Notes: generated by a model from the sequence alone, not told the origin. Counted from the stretch's first letter, positions 41,535 to 51,068 are shown. The stretch: 64,000 bases of DNA from Pseudomonas thivervalensis (GCF_001269655.1 NZ_LHVE01000001.1:372001-436000); one strand, 5' to 3'. Translations and numbers: made by a program.

Positions 41535-42935
41535 TCACAGCGGGATATCCACCGTCTGCAACAGCCTGCCGTCACGGTCGTGGAAAGTGACCAGAAGGCT
41601 CTGCGTCGTGATCTGCAGGCGGGCGAAGTTGTCCTGGCTCACCACTGGGCTGGTCAGTTCGTAGCGGTACTCACCGCTGTCGGTGCGGGCCATGGGACTG
41701 CGGAAAATAAAATCCTTCGCTTTCGCAAATGGCAGCAATTTGCTGTTGTAGAACGGCGAGGACACGATGGTGTTGACCTCGAAATCAGGATCCTCGCTGT
41801 GACGCAGGCGGCTGGTCATGGAGCCGTGGACGTCGCCCGAGACAAAAACCACGTTCCTGATCCGATGGCGACGGATGGTTTCCAGCAGGCGCAGCCGTTG
41901 TGCCGGAAACGCCTGCCAGGCATCGCCGTCATCACGCTTGCGGTCAGGGAAGAACATGACGCTGGTGACGACGAGTTTGACTCGGGCGGGGCTGTTGACG
42001 AGCCATTCGAGCAGGACCTGTTCCTGTTTCTCGTCGAGAATGCGCCGGTCGTTTGCCGACAGGTTGCGTTGCGTCCGGCTGTCGGTGACGAACCAATGGA
42101 TATCGCCATGGGCAAACGTGTACCAGTAGCGGGTCAGCGACTTGTCCACGGTTCCGTCGCTCGACAGTTCATGGGCGGGACCGTGGCTCGCCTGGTAAAG
42201 CTCATAAGCGCTCATGGCATTGGCATACAGGACGTCGTCGTTGACGGTTTTCCTGGCAGGCCAGTTGTCTTCGATCTCATGGTCGTCGAGCATCATGTAA
42301 GTCGGGGTGCCCGACATCAACGTTCTGATGTGCGGTTGGGCCAACACGGTGCGGTACCTGAGGAGAATGTTTTTATAGGTTCGGTCCGGGCCGATGACAT
42401 TCAAGTCGTCGAGATAAACCTGGTCGCCGGTCATCAATACCGCGCTGATCGGCGGGTCGGCCTGTTCGACGATGCGATTGATGCCGGCAAAGGTGCGGTC
42501 CCCAAGGGCGGGCAGCAGCGGGGTGTTGGCGGCGATCCGAAGGTAGCGACATGAGCCCACGATATAGGCCCGTGGCGCATCGGTGCCAGCGGCAGGCGTG
42601 CGCAAGCTGTAGGTGTTCCTCGGCCATTGCAGGGGCAGTTCCTGGATGCTTTCCACGGTATGGGTCGGGCTCAAGGGGCTGAACCAGCCAGCCTGGTACT
42701 CATAGGTGGTATCGGGTTGAAGGCCGTTCAATACGATGACATCGGACATGTCGCGGTAGGCCTTCAATTGGACAAAGTGCCCTTTCGACCAGCGTGTATC
42801 GCCTCGGCGCCGATGGCGAATAGCGGCAAATACCTGGCTGTTGCCGTGATCGCCCCGTAGGAATATCCGTGCGTGATCGGTGGTCGTGTGCCCGACAATG
42901 GGGCCGACGGTAGGTTTGAACATATTCGAATCCAT
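41535..42935 (-). CDS. PhoD-like metallophosphatase (alkaline phosphatase D family)
   Basis: The 466-aa protein has an N-terminal fibronectin-like domain (VGHTTTDHARIFLRGDHGNS, NGLQPDTTYEYQAGWF) and a PhoD metallophosphatase domain: VGSCRYLRI, LMTGDQVYLDDLNVIGPDRT, MMLDDHEIEDNWPARKTVND, and VFVSGDVHGSMTSRLRHSED. It should hydrolyse phosphate mono- or diesters using Fe/Ca or similar metals. No Sec or Tat signal is present, unlike classical PhoD, so it may be cytoplasmic. The ATG at 42935 has a poor ribosome site; MFKPTV at 42923 is an alternative. It separates dipA from aceF, an unusual position. Confidence 0.88.
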   Translation of the reverse strand: MDSNMFKPTVGPIVGHTTTDHARIFLRGDHGNSQVFAAIRHRRRGDTRWSKGHFVQLKAYRDMSDVIVLNGLQPDTTYEYQAGWFSPLSPTHTVESIQELPLQWPRNTYSLRTPAAGTDAPRAYIVGSCRYLRIAANTPLLPALGDRTFAGINRIVEQADPPISAVLMTGDQVYLDDLNVIGPDRTYKNILLRYRTVLAQPHIRTLMSGTPTYMMLDDHEIEDNWPARKTVNDDVLYANAMSAYELYQASHGPAHELSSDGTVDKSLTRYWYTFAHGDIHWFVTDSRTQRNLSANDRRILDEKQEQVLLEWLVNSPARVKLVVTSVMFFPDRKRDDGDAWQAFPAQRLRLLETIRRHRIRNVVFVSGDVHGSMTSRLRHSEDPDFEVNTIVSSPFYNSKLLPFAKAKDFIFRSPMARTDSGEYRYELTSPVVSQDNFARLQITTQSLLVTFHDRDGRLLQTVDIPL

Positions 42936-43110
42936 TCGAAGTTTTGATGGTTGGGTGCAAGCACCCAGTGTCTTGGCGGCTTGATGCTAAAGCCCGGCGG
43001 GCGATAAATATTGATGGGGAAGGGGGCGCGGGTTGTGGGTAATGAGCAACAGGGGGCGTAGTCATTTAAGACTTACGGGGTAGGAAAGTTGCCGGGTTGC
43101 CTGACACACC

Positions 43111-43206
43111 GCTATCGCGAGCAAGCTCGCTCCCACAGGGCGCTTCATCAGGTTCAGGTGCGGTGCAGCGTCACAAATCCATTGTGGGAGCGAGCCTGCT
43201 CGCGAT
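43111..43206 (+). repeat. Two REP copies downstream of aceF
   Basis: CGCGAGCAAGCTCGCTCCCA ending at 43137 and TGTGGGAGCGAGCCTGCTCG beginning near 43183, arranged back to back (tail-to-tail), i.e. the reverse of the usual REP doublet order. Confidence 0.85.
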
Positions 43207-43252
43207 GAGGCCGGTACATCCAGCATCCATGCACCTGGCTTGAATGCCAGGC

Positions 43253-43280
43253 AAAAAAAAGCCCCGCCAAACGGACGGGG
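43253..43280 (-). terminator. Rho-independent terminator of aceEF
   Basis: On the minus strand the stem CCCCG-TCCGTTTGG-CGGGG is followed by C and eight T residues (A8 at 43253-43260 on the plus strand). It lies ~70 bp beyond the aceF stop. Confidence 0.85.
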
Positions 43281-43349
43281 TTGAGGTACGAGCGTGGCGC
43301 TCGGAAAACGGTGCGCCGAATGGCCCTCCCAAGGGAGGGCCGTCCGGTG

Positions 43350-44987
43350 TTACAGCAGGATGGTGCGGATGTCGCCCAGCAAGTCGCTCAAGCGCTTGGT
43401 GAAGCGTGCAGCGGCGGCGCCGTTGATCACGCGGTGATCGTAGGACAGCGACAGTGGCAGCATCAGCTTCGGCTGGAAGGCTTTACCGTCCCAGACTGGC
43501 TGGATGGTGGCCTTGGAAACACCCAGGATCGCCACTTCCGGCGCGTTGACGATCGGCGTGAAGCCGGTGCCGCCAATGTGGCCGAGGCTGGAGATGGTGA
43601 AGCAGGCGCCCTGCATGTCGTCGGCGGTGAGCTTCTTGCTCCGGGCCTTTTCGGCCAAGGCAGCGGCTTCGGCAGCCAGTTGCAGCAGGCTCTTCTGGTC
43701 GACGTTGCGGATGACCGGTACCAGCAGGCCTTCCGGGGTGTCGACGGCAAAGCCGATGTGCACGTATTTCTTGCGGATCACCGCCTTGCCGCTTGGGGCC
43801 AGCGAGGCGTTGAAGTCCGGCAGCTCCTTGAGCAGGTGCGCACAGGCCTTGAGCAGCAGTGGCAGCACGGTCAGCTTCACGCCGGCCTTTTCCGCCACGG
43901 CTTTCTGCGCGACGCGGAAAGCTTCCAGCTCGGTGATGTCAGCCTGGTCGAACTGAGTCACGTGTGGAATGTTCAGCCAGCTGCGGTGCAGGCTCGACGC
44001 GCCGATCTGCATCAGGCGAGTCATGGCCACTTCTTCGGTTTCGCCGAAGCGGCTGAAGTCCACCGCCGGGATCGGCGGGATGCCCGCGCCGCCGGTGGCG
44101 CCTTCGGCCGGTGCGTTCTTGGCCTTCTGCATCATGGCCTTGACGTAGGCTTGCACGTCTTCCTTGAGCACACGGCCGTGAGGGCCGCTCGGGCCTACGG
44201 CGGACAGCTCGACACCGAATTCACGGGCCAGCTGACGCACCGCAGGGCCAGCGTGCACCTTGGCACCGCTAGGCGCAGGCGCGGCGACCGGGGCCGGAGC
44301 CGCTTCGGCTTTGGCGGCAGGCGCGGCGGCTGGAGCCGGTGCCGCTTCGGTCTTGGCTGCAGGCGCAGCGGCCTGGGCGGGTGCGGCAGGTGCCGCAGCG
44401 CCAGCGACCTTGAGCTTCAGGATCAGGTCACCGGTGCCGACTTCGTCGTCCAGCTTGACCTCGACGCTTTCCACCACACCGGCGGCCGGCGATGGGATTT
44501 CCATGCTGGCCTTGTCGGATTCCAGGGTGATCAGCGACTGGTCGGCTTCGACGGTGTCGCCGGCTTTGACCAGTACTTCGATGATCTTGGCCTTGCCCGA
44601 CGAACCGATGTCCGGGACATGAATGTCCTGGACGCTGGCAGCGGCAGGCGCAGCGGCGGGCGCGGGAGCCGCTTCGGCAGTTGGCGAGGCGGCAGGCTTT
44701 TCAGCCGCCGCCGGGGCAGCAGCAGGGGCGGGCGCTTCAGGCGCCGCAGCGGCGCCCTCGACTTCCAGCTCCAGCAGTTCGTCGCCTTCCTTCAGGCGGT
44801 CGCCCAGCTTCACTTTCAGGCTCTTGATGACACCGGCCTTCGGCGCAGGCACTTCCATGCTGGCCTTGTCCGATTCAAGCGTCAGGATGCTCTGGTCGGC
44901 TTCGATACGGTCGCCGACCTTCACAAACAGTTCAATTACTTCACCTTCACCGCTGCCGATGTCAGGTACGCGAATGAGTTCGCTCAC
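43350..44987 (-). CDS. aceF: Pyruvate dehydrogenase E2, dihydrolipoamide acetyltransferase
   Basis: The 545-aa E2 core has two lipoyl domains with lipoyl-Lys41 (LESDKASMEVPAP) and Lys159 (LESDKASMEIPSP), separated and followed by Ala/Pro/Glu linkers. Next comes an E3/E1-binding domain (AGPAVRQLAREFGVELSAVG) and the acetyltransferase domain with catalytic His518 in SYDHRVINGAAAARF. The Asn522 of DHRVING replaces the Asp of E. coli and is as in Azotobacter. The start is GTG at 44987 with AGGAG upstream. It follows aceE by 11 bp in one operon. Confidence 0.98.
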   Translation of the reverse strand: MSELIRVPDIGSGEGEVIELFVKVGDRIEADQSILTLESDKASMEVPAPKAGVIKSLKVKLGDRLKEGDELLELEVEGAAAAPEAPAPAAAPAAAEKPAASPTAEAAPAPAAAPAAASVQDIHVPDIGSSGKAKIIEVLVKAGDTVEADQSLITLESDKASMEIPSPAAGVVESVEVKLDDEVGTGDLILKLKVAGAAAPAAPAQAAAPAAKTEAAPAPAAAPAAKAEAAPAPVAAPAPSGAKVHAGPAVRQLAREFGVELSAVGPSGPHGRVLKEDVQAYVKAMMQKAKNAPAEGATGGAGIPPIPAVDFSRFGETEEVAMTRLMQIGASSLHRSWLNIPHVTQFDQADITELEAFRVAQKAVAEKAGVKLTVLPLLLKACAHLLKELPDFNASLAPSGKAVIRKKYVHIGFAVDTPEGLLVPVIRNVDQKSLLQLAAEAAALAEKARSKKLTADDMQGACFTISSLGHIGGTGFTPIVNAPEVAILGVSKATIQPVWDGKAFQPKLMLPLSLSYDHRVINGAAAARFTKRLSDLLGDIRTILL

Positions 44988-44998
44988 GAAAATTCTCC

Positions 44999-47644
44999 TC
45001 AGCAGTCCAGTGGGTTGCGTTTTTCCGGATCGATGCCGAACTTGGCGATGGCTTCGGCCACCACTTTAGGTTCGATATCGCCACGGTCAGCCAGGGCTTC
45101 CAGGGCTGCCAACACAACGAACTTACGGTCGACTTCGAAGAAGTGACGCAGCTTCTTGCGGCTGTCGCTACGGCCGAAACCGTCGGTACCCAGCACTTTG
45201 AATTCCTTGGAAGGCACCCACTGGCGGATCTGCTCGGCGAACAGCTTCATGTAGTCGGTAGAGGCGATGACCGGACCTTTGCGGCCGTTCAGGCACTCTT
45301 CGACGTAGCTCAGCTTTGGCTTCTGGCCAGGGTGCAGGCGGTTGCTGCGCTCTACGGCCAGGCCGTCGCGACGCAGTTCGTTGAAGCTGGTGACGCTCCA
45401 GACGTCGGCGCCGACGTTGAACTCTTCACGCAGGATCTTCGCCGCTTCACGCACTTCGCGCAGGATGGTGCCCGAGCCCATCAACTGGACGTGGTGCGCC
45501 GCTTCGCGGGTGTCTTCCTCGAGCAGGTACATGCCCTTGACGATGCCTGCCTCGACACCGGCCGGCATGGCTGGCTGCTGGTAGGACTCGTTCATCACGG
45601 TGATGTAGTAGAAGACGTCCTGTTGCTCTTCGGTCATCTTTTTCATGCCATCCTGGATGATCACCGCCAGCTCGTAGCCGTAGGTCGGATCATAGGTGCG
45701 GCAGTTCGGGATGGTCCCGGCCAGCATGTGGCTGTGGCCGTCTTCGTGCTGCAGGCCTTCACCGTTGAGCGTGGTGCGGCCGGCGGTGCCGCCGATCAGG
45801 AAGCCACGGGTACGGCTGTCGCCAGCGGCCCAGGCCAGGTCGCCGATACGCTGGAAGCCGAACATCGAGTAGAAGATGTAGAACGGCAGCATTGGCTGGT
45901 TGTGGCTGGAGTACGAAGTACCGGCGGCAATGAAGGAGCTCATGGCGCCCGCTTCGTTGATGCCCTCTTCGAGGATCTGGCCCTTCTTGTCTTCGCGGTA
46001 GAACATCACCTGGTCTTTATCGACTGGCTCGTAGAGCTGGCCGACGGACGAGTAGATGCCCAGCTGGCGGAACATGCCTTCCATACCGAAGGTACGGGCT
46101 TCGTCCGGGATGATCGGGACGATGCGCTGGCCGATTTCCTTGTCCTTGACCAGTTGCGCGAGGATCCGCACGAAGGCCATGGTGGTGGAGATTTCACGGT
46201 CGCCCGAGCCGTCCAGGATCGCCTTGAGGGTTTCCAGTGGCGGGGTCGGGATGCTGAAGCTCTTGGCGCGACGCTGAGGCACGAAACCGCCCAGGGCGGC
46301 ACGGCGCTCGGCCAGGTAACGGGCTTCGGCGCTGCCTTCTTCCGGCTTGAAGAACGGCAGGTTTTCCAGCTCGCTGTCCTTGACCGGAATGTCGAAGCGA
46401 TCGCGGAACAACTTCAGGCTGTCGACATCGACTTTCTTGGTGTTGTGCGCGGTGTTCTTCGCTTCGCCGGCACCGGTGCCATAACCCTTGATGGTCTTGG
46501 CCAGGATGACGGTCGGCTGTTCTTTGTGGTTGACCGCCTGGTGGTACGCCGCGTAGACCTTGTACGGGTCGTGGCCGCCACGGTTGAGCTTCCAGATCTC
46601 GTCGTCGGACAGGTCGGCGACCATGGCCTTGAGTTCAGGCGAGTTGAAGAAGTGCTCACGGACGAACGCGCCGTCCTTGGCCTTGTAGTTCTGGTACTCG
46701 CCGTCGATGACTTCGTCCATGCGGCGTTGCAGGATGCCGTCGACGTCCTTGGCCAGCAGTGGGTCCCAGAAACGGCCCCAGATGACTTTGTTGACGTTCC
46801 ACTGGGCACCACGGAACACGCCTTCGAGTTCCTGGATGATCTTGGCGTTGCCGCGAACCGGGCCGTCGAGGCGCTGCAGGTTGCAGTTGATGACGAAGAT
46901 CAGGTTGTCCAGCTTCTCGCGGCCGGCCAGGGAGATCGCGCCCAAGGATTCCGGCTCGTCGCACTCGCCGTCGCCCATGAAGCACCAGACTTTCTGCTTG
47001 CCTGGCTGGATGAAGCCACGGGCTTCCAGGTACTTCATGAAGCGTGCCTGGTAGATCGCCTGGATCGGGCCCAGGCCCATGGAAACGGTCGGGAACTGCC
47101 AGAAGTCCGGCATCAGCCAAGGGTGCGGGTACGAGGACAGGCCGTTGCCGTCCACTTCCTGGCGGAAGTTGTTCATCTGGTCTTCGGTGATGCGGCCTTC
47201 CATGAACGCACGGGCGTAGACGCCTGGCGATGCGTGACCCTGGAAGTAGATCAGGTCGCCGCCGTGTTCGTCGGTCGGGGCCTGGAAGAAGTAGTTGAAA
47301 CCGATGTCATACAGCGTCGCGCTGGAGGCGAAGCTGGAGATGTGACCGCCCAGGTCAGAATCTTTCAGGTTGGTACGCATGACCATGGCCAACGCGTTCC
47401 AGCGTACCAGCGAGCGAATGCGGCGTTCCATGAACAGGTCGCCAGGCATGCGTGCTTCGTGGGTAACGGGGATCGTGTTGCGGTACGGCGTGGTGATGGC
47501 GTAGGGCAGTTGCGAACCGCTGCGGGTCGCGAGTTCGCCCATACGGGTCATCAGATAATGAGCACGGTCTTCGCCTTCTTTGTCGAGAACCGATTCCAGG
47601 GCGTCCAGCCATTCCTGGGTTTCGACGGGATCGAGGTCTTGCAT
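44999..47644 (-). CDS. aceE: Pyruvate dehydrogenase E1 component (homodimeric)
   Basis: The 881-aa thiamine-diphosphate enzyme decarboxylates pyruvate and acetylates E2 lipoyl groups. The ThDP/Mg motif is WCFMGDGECDEPESLGAISL; other landmarks are HISSFASSATLYDIGFNYFF and TAGRTTLNGEGLQHEDGHSH of the active-site loop region, with FGRSDSRKKLRHFFEVDRKF near the end. It starts the aceEF operon. The control region is shared with divergent glnE and holds two GTAGT-N3-ACTAC palindromes. Confidence 0.98.
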   Translation of the reverse strand: MQDLDPVETQEWLDALESVLDKEGEDRAHYLMTRMGELATRSGSQLPYAITTPYRNTIPVTHEARMPGDLFMERRIRSLVRWNALAMVMRTNLKDSDLGGHISSFASSATLYDIGFNYFFQAPTDEHGGDLIYFQGHASPGVYARAFMEGRITEDQMNNFRQEVDGNGLSSYPHPWLMPDFWQFPTVSMGLGPIQAIYQARFMKYLEARGFIQPGKQKVWCFMGDGECDEPESLGAISLAGREKLDNLIFVINCNLQRLDGPVRGNAKIIQELEGVFRGAQWNVNKVIWGRFWDPLLAKDVDGILQRRMDEVIDGEYQNYKAKDGAFVREHFFNSPELKAMVADLSDDEIWKLNRGGHDPYKVYAAYHQAVNHKEQPTVILAKTIKGYGTGAGEAKNTAHNTKKVDVDSLKLFRDRFDIPVKDSELENLPFFKPEEGSAEARYLAERRAALGGFVPQRRAKSFSIPTPPLETLKAILDGSGDREISTTMAFVRILAQLVKDKEIGQRIVPIIPDEARTFGMEGMFRQLGIYSSVGQLYEPVDKDQVMFYREDKKGQILEEGINEAGAMSSFIAAGTSYSSHNQPMLPFYIFYSMFGFQRIGDLAWAAGDSRTRGFLIGGTAGRTTLNGEGLQHEDGHSHMLAGTIPNCRTYDPTYGYELAVIIQDGMKKMTEEQQDVFYYITVMNESYQQPAMPAGVEAGIVKGMYLLEEDTREAAHHVQLMGSGTILREVREAAKILREEFNVGADVWSVTSFNELRRDGLAVERSNRLHPGQKPKLSYVEECLNGRKGPVIASTDYMKLFAEQIRQWVPSKEFKVLGTDGFGRSDSRKKLRHFFEVDRKFVVLAALEALADRGDIEPKVVAEAIAKFGIDPEKRNPLDC

Positions 47645-47753
47645 GGCTTGCTCCAGGGCGGAAAGGCTACCAGAATCGGTTGCCTGAGTTTGCGACTGGC
47701 CTTGTGGGCAGACGATATAAATTCTTGGATTGCCGAAGGTTGTTTCGGCGGCG

Positions 47754-47820
47754 TGTAGTTTTACTACAAATCGTCGGCCGTTTCAGCCTTTCGAATGTAT
47801 AGACGAGTAGTAAAACTACA
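47754..47820. promoter_or_regulatory. Paired GntR-type operator-like palindromes upstream of aceEF
   Basis: Site A (47754-47768) is TGTAGT-TTT-ACTACA, a perfect 6+3+6 dyad. Site B (47807-47819) is GTAGT-AAA-ACTAC. Their centres are 52 bp apart, five helical turns. The 3-bp spacer and GT/AC ends resemble FadR-subfamily GntR sites such as E. coli PdhR (TGGTnnnACCA), which governs aceEF there. Regulator identity is inferred only. Confidence 0.6.
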
Positions 47821-47967
47821 CATGAGCGGCGTATGGCCCCTCGTTTCGTTGTGAGAATAATCGTTACTGTTGGTCTTTAGCCAACTCGAACAGGTAAAAA
47901 CTTGATGCCGGCTGCCAATAAAATCAGATTTTCAGCTATTTATCATCTTTGTTCGACAGTCGATCAG

Positions 47968-47992
47968 GTAGTGTCTTTTGAAAAAACACTAC
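47968..47992. promoter_or_regulatory. Inverted repeat in the glnE leader or promoter
   Basis: Arms GTAGTGT and ACACTAC surround CTTTTGAAAAA, itself nearly self-complementary, 34 bp upstream of the glnE start. It may be an operator or an mRNA hairpin; no T-run follows on the glnE strand. Confidence 0.4.
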
Positions 47993-48026
47993 ATCCAGCC
48001 TCTCCCGCGCCGATCAAGGATAGACC

Positions 48027-50966
48027 ATGAGCCTGCCCTCGCTTGCTGAAGTACCGGCGATTCTCCAGTCATTGGTCAGTCGTGCCGAGCAGTCGTTCCG
48101 TGCGGCGGTCGCCTTGCTCGACGACGATCGTGGGCTGTCGGCCTGGACCCCGCAACGCTGGGAGGCGTTCAACCGCATTGCCGCCGCCAGCGACTTTGTC
48201 ATCGAGCAGAGTGTTCGTGACCCGGTGATGCTGCTGGAACTGGTGCGCAGCGGCGAACTGGACCGCGGCCTGGCGCCTGGTGAAATGTGCGCGCAGATCG
48301 CTGCCGCCGTCCAGGCCGCCGAAACCGAAGACGAACTGGGTCGCGTCCTGCGCCGCCAGCGTACCCGCCAGCAGGTGCGGATCATCTGGCGCGACCTGAC
48401 CCGCCAGGCCGACCTGGTCCAGACCTGTCGCGACCTTTCGGACATGGCCGACGCCTGCATCGACCAGGCTTACCACTGGTTGTACCAGCGCCTCAGCCAG
48501 CAATTCGGCACGCCCACCGGACGGCGCAGCGGCGAACCGCAGCAGATGGTCATCCTGGGCATGGGCAAGTTGGGGGCGGTGGAACTGAACCTGTCGTCGG
48601 ACATCGACCTGATCTTCGCCTACCCCGAGGGCGGCGAAACCGTGGGCGTCAAGCGACCGCTGGATAACCAGGAGTTTTTCATCCGCGTCGGCCAGCGCCT
48701 GATCAAGGCCCTCGACCCGATGACCGTCGACGGCTTCGTGTTCCGCGTCGACATGCGACTGCGCCCCTATGGTTCGGCCGGTGCGCTGGTGCTGAGCTTC
48801 AATGCCCTGGAGCAGTATTACCAGGACCAGGGCCGCGACTGGGAACGCTACGCCATGATCAAGGCGCGGGTGGTGGCTGGCGACCAAGTGGCCGGTGCAC
48901 AACTGCTCGACATGCTGCGTCCGTTCGTCTATCGCCGTTACCTGGATTTTTCCGCCATCGAAGCGCTGCGCACCATGAAGCAGTTGATCCAGCAGGAAGT
49001 GCGGCGCAAGGGCATGGCCGACAACATCAAGCTGGGCTCGGGTGGCATTCGCGAGGTGGAGTTCATTGCCCAGGCGTTCCAGCTGATCCATGGCGGGCGC
49101 GACTTGAGCTTGCAGCAGCGCCCGCTGCTCAAAGTGTTGGGCACCCTGGAGGGCCAGGGGTACTTGCCGGCCAAGGTGATCGATGAGCTGCGCCAGGGCT
49201 ATGAGTTCCTGCGGTATACCGAGCATGCGATCCAGGCCATCGCCGACCGCCAGACCCAGATGCTCCCGGACAGCCCACAGGACCAGGCGCGTATCGCCTT
49301 CATGCTGGGCTTTGCCGACTGGTCGGCCTTTCATGAGCAGTTGATGTACTGGCGTGGACGCGTGGCCTGGCACTTCGGCCAGGTCATCGCCGACCCGGAT
49401 GAAGAAGAGGGCGGCGAAAGCGAAATGGCGGTGGGCGGCGAATGGTTGCCGTTGTGGGAAGACAGCCAGAATGAAGAGGCGGCGTGCCGTCAGTTGGAAG
49501 AAGGCGGCTTCGTCGATGCACCCAAAGCCCTCAAGGCCCTGGCCGTCCTGCGTGGCAGCCCGCAACTGCGCGCCATGCAGCGCTTGGGGCGCGAACGTCT
49601 GGATGCCTTCATTCCGCGCCTGCTGGCCCAGGCCGTCGAGCATGCCGATCCGGACCTGGTGCTGGAGCGGGTGCTGCCCTTGGTGGAGGCTGTGGCTCGC
49701 CGTTCGGCCTACCTGGTGCTGTTGACGGAAAACCCCGGCGCCCTGCGGCGCTTGCTGACGCTGTGCGCGGCGAGCCCGTGGATCGCCGAGCAAATCACCC
49801 GTTTCCCGCTGCTGCTCGATGAGTTGCTCAACGAGGGCCGGCTGTTCAAACCGCCCCTGGCGCCGGAGTTGGCGGCAGAGTTGCGTGAGCGCCTGACGCG
49901 CATTCCCGAGGATGACCTGGAGCAGCAAATGGAGGCGTTGCGGCATTTCAAGCTGGCGCACCGTCTGCGGGTGGCGGCTTCGGAAATTGCCGGCAGCCTG
50001 CCGTTGATGAAGGTCAGCGATTACCTGACCTGGCTGGCCGAGGCGATTCTGGAGCAAGTGCTGGCGCTGGCCTGGCGCCAGACGGCCGCCAAGCACGGTG
50101 TGCCGTTGCGCACCGACGGCAGCCTGTGCGATCCGGGCTTCATTATTGTCGGCTACGGGAAAGTCGGCGGCCTGGAATTGGGGCATGGTTCCGACCTGGA
50201 CCTGGTGTTCATTCACGACGGCGACCCACAGGCGGAAACCGATGGCCCGAAACCCATCGACGGCGCGCAGTTCTTCACCCGGCTTGGCCAGCGGATCATT
50301 CACCTGCTGACCGCCCAGACCAACTCCGGGCAGTTGTATGAAGTCGACATGCGCCTGCGGCCGTCCGGGGCGTCGGGGTTGCTGGTCAGTTCCCTCGGGG
50401 CGTTTGCCCGCTACCAGGAGAACGAAGCCTGGACCTGGGAGCATCAGGCGCTGGTGCGCGCCCGTGTGCTGGTGGGCAGCCAGGACGTGGGCCAGGCGTT
50501 CGAAAAAGTCCGCATCCAGGTGTTGGGGCGCAAGCGTGACCTGCCGACGCTGCGCCAGGAAGTCAGTGAGATGCGCGCCAAAATGCGCGACAACCTCGGC
50601 AGCAAGGCCACCGCCGCCGGGACCGCGCCGAATGCCTTCGAAGCCACGGCGCCCTTCGACCTCAAGCAGGATGCCGGAGGTATCGTCGATATTGAATTTA
50701 TGGTGCAATACGCGGCCCTGGCGTGGTCCCAAGAGCATCCATCGCTGGTGCGCTACACCGATAACATCCGCATCCTGGATGGGTTGCAGGAGGTCGGGTT
50801 GATGCCGGCCGAAGATGCCACACTGTTGCGCGAAGCCTACAAAGCCTACCGCTCCGCCGCCCACCGCCAGGCCTTGCAGAAAGATGCCGGGGTGATCGCA
50901 GGCGACCAGTTCGTGGATGAGCGCCGACAGGTAGTGCGGATCTGGCGGGAGCTGGGACTGAGCTGA
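48027..50966 (+). CDS. glnE: Bifunctional glutamine synthetase adenylyltransferase/adenylyl-removing enzyme
   Basis: The 979-aa enzyme has two nucleotidyltransferase domains in the GlnE order. The N-terminal removase domain shows ILGMGKLGAVELNLSSDIDL and the C-terminal adenylylating domain shows IVGYGKVGGLELGHGSDLDL, each with the paired Asp residues; a linker with HHE-like helices lies between, and the C-terminus has DAGGIVDIEFMVQYAAL. It switches glutamine synthetase activity in response to PII and glutamine. An AGGA precedes the ATG. It is divergent from aceE; a REP doublet follows. Confidence 0.98.
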   Translation: MSLPSLAEVPAILQSLVSRAEQSFRAAVALLDDDRGLSAWTPQRWEAFNRIAAASDFVIEQSVRDPVMLLELVRSGELDRGLAPGEMCAQIAAAVQAAETEDELGRVLRRQRTRQQVRIIWRDLTRQADLVQTCRDLSDMADACIDQAYHWLYQRLSQQFGTPTGRRSGEPQQMVILGMGKLGAVELNLSSDIDLIFAYPEGGETVGVKRPLDNQEFFIRVGQRLIKALDPMTVDGFVFRVDMRLRPYGSAGALVLSFNALEQYYQDQGRDWERYAMIKARVVAGDQVAGAQLLDMLRPFVYRRYLDFSAIEALRTMKQLIQQEVRRKGMADNIKLGSGGIREVEFIAQAFQLIHGGRDLSLQQRPLLKVLGTLEGQGYLPAKVIDELRQGYEFLRYTEHAIQAIADRQTQMLPDSPQDQARIAFMLGFADWSAFHEQLMYWRGRVAWHFGQVIADPDEEEGGESEMAVGGEWLPLWEDSQNEEAACRQLEEGGFVDAPKALKALAVLRGSPQLRAMQRLGRERLDAFIPRLLAQAVEHADPDLVLERVLPLVEAVARRSAYLVLLTENPGALRRLLTLCAASPWIAEQITRFPLLLDELLNEGRLFKPPLAPELAAELRERLTRIPEDDLEQQMEALRHFKLAHRLRVAASEIAGSLPLMKVSDYLTWLAEAILEQVLALAWRQTAAKHGVPLRTDGSLCDPGFIIVGYGKVGGLELGHGSDLDLVFIHDGDPQAETDGPKPIDGAQFFTRLGQRIIHLLTAQTNSGQLYEVDMRLRPSGASGLLVSSLGAFARYQENEAWTWEHQALVRARVLVGSQDVGQAFEKVRIQVLGRKRDLPTLRQEVSEMRAKMRDNLGSKATAAGTAPNAFEATAPFDLKQDAGGIVDIEFMVQYAALAWSQEHPSLVRYTDNIRILDGLQEVGLMPAEDATLLREAYKAYRSAAHRQALQKDAGVIAGDQFVDERRQVVRIWRELGLS

Positions 50967-50978
50967 GTATTGAATAAA

Positions 50979-51068
50979 TGTGGGAGCGAGCTTGCTCGCG
51001 ATAGCGGAGTGTCAGGCGACATCGATGTTGGATGTGCCGGCCTCATCGCGAGCAAGCTCGCTCCCACA
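50979..51068 (+). repeat. REP doublet between glnE and waaF
   Basis: TGTGGGAGCGAGCTTGCTCG at the left and the inverse ending AAGCTCGCTCCCACA at the right, 90 bp overall, starting 12 bp after the glnE stop. Confidence 0.9.

Larger units (their letters stand above)
42936..43349. other. Intergenic region between aceF and the PhoD-like gene
   Basis: 414 bp with no gene. It contains two REP copies (43111-43206), the aceF terminator (43253-43280) and a GC-rich dyad GGCCCTCCC-AA-GGGAGGGCC at ~43323-43342, directly after the aceF stop. The PhoD promoter should lie between 42936 and ~43080; no clear hexamers seen. Confidence 0.65.
47645..48026. other. aceE-glnE divergent control region
   Basis: 382 bp without a gene. 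It contains the paired palindromes at 47754-47820, nearer aceE, and a near-continuous dyad at 47968-47992, nearer glnE. No RNA gene recognised. Confidence 0.7.

Noticed and set aside
45143..47758. Long antisense frame opposite aceE, and a similar one at 48069-50864 opposite glnE
   Set aside because: Both lie wholly over well-identified enzymes with intact motifs; their translations are low-complexity Val/Gln/His-rich shadows.
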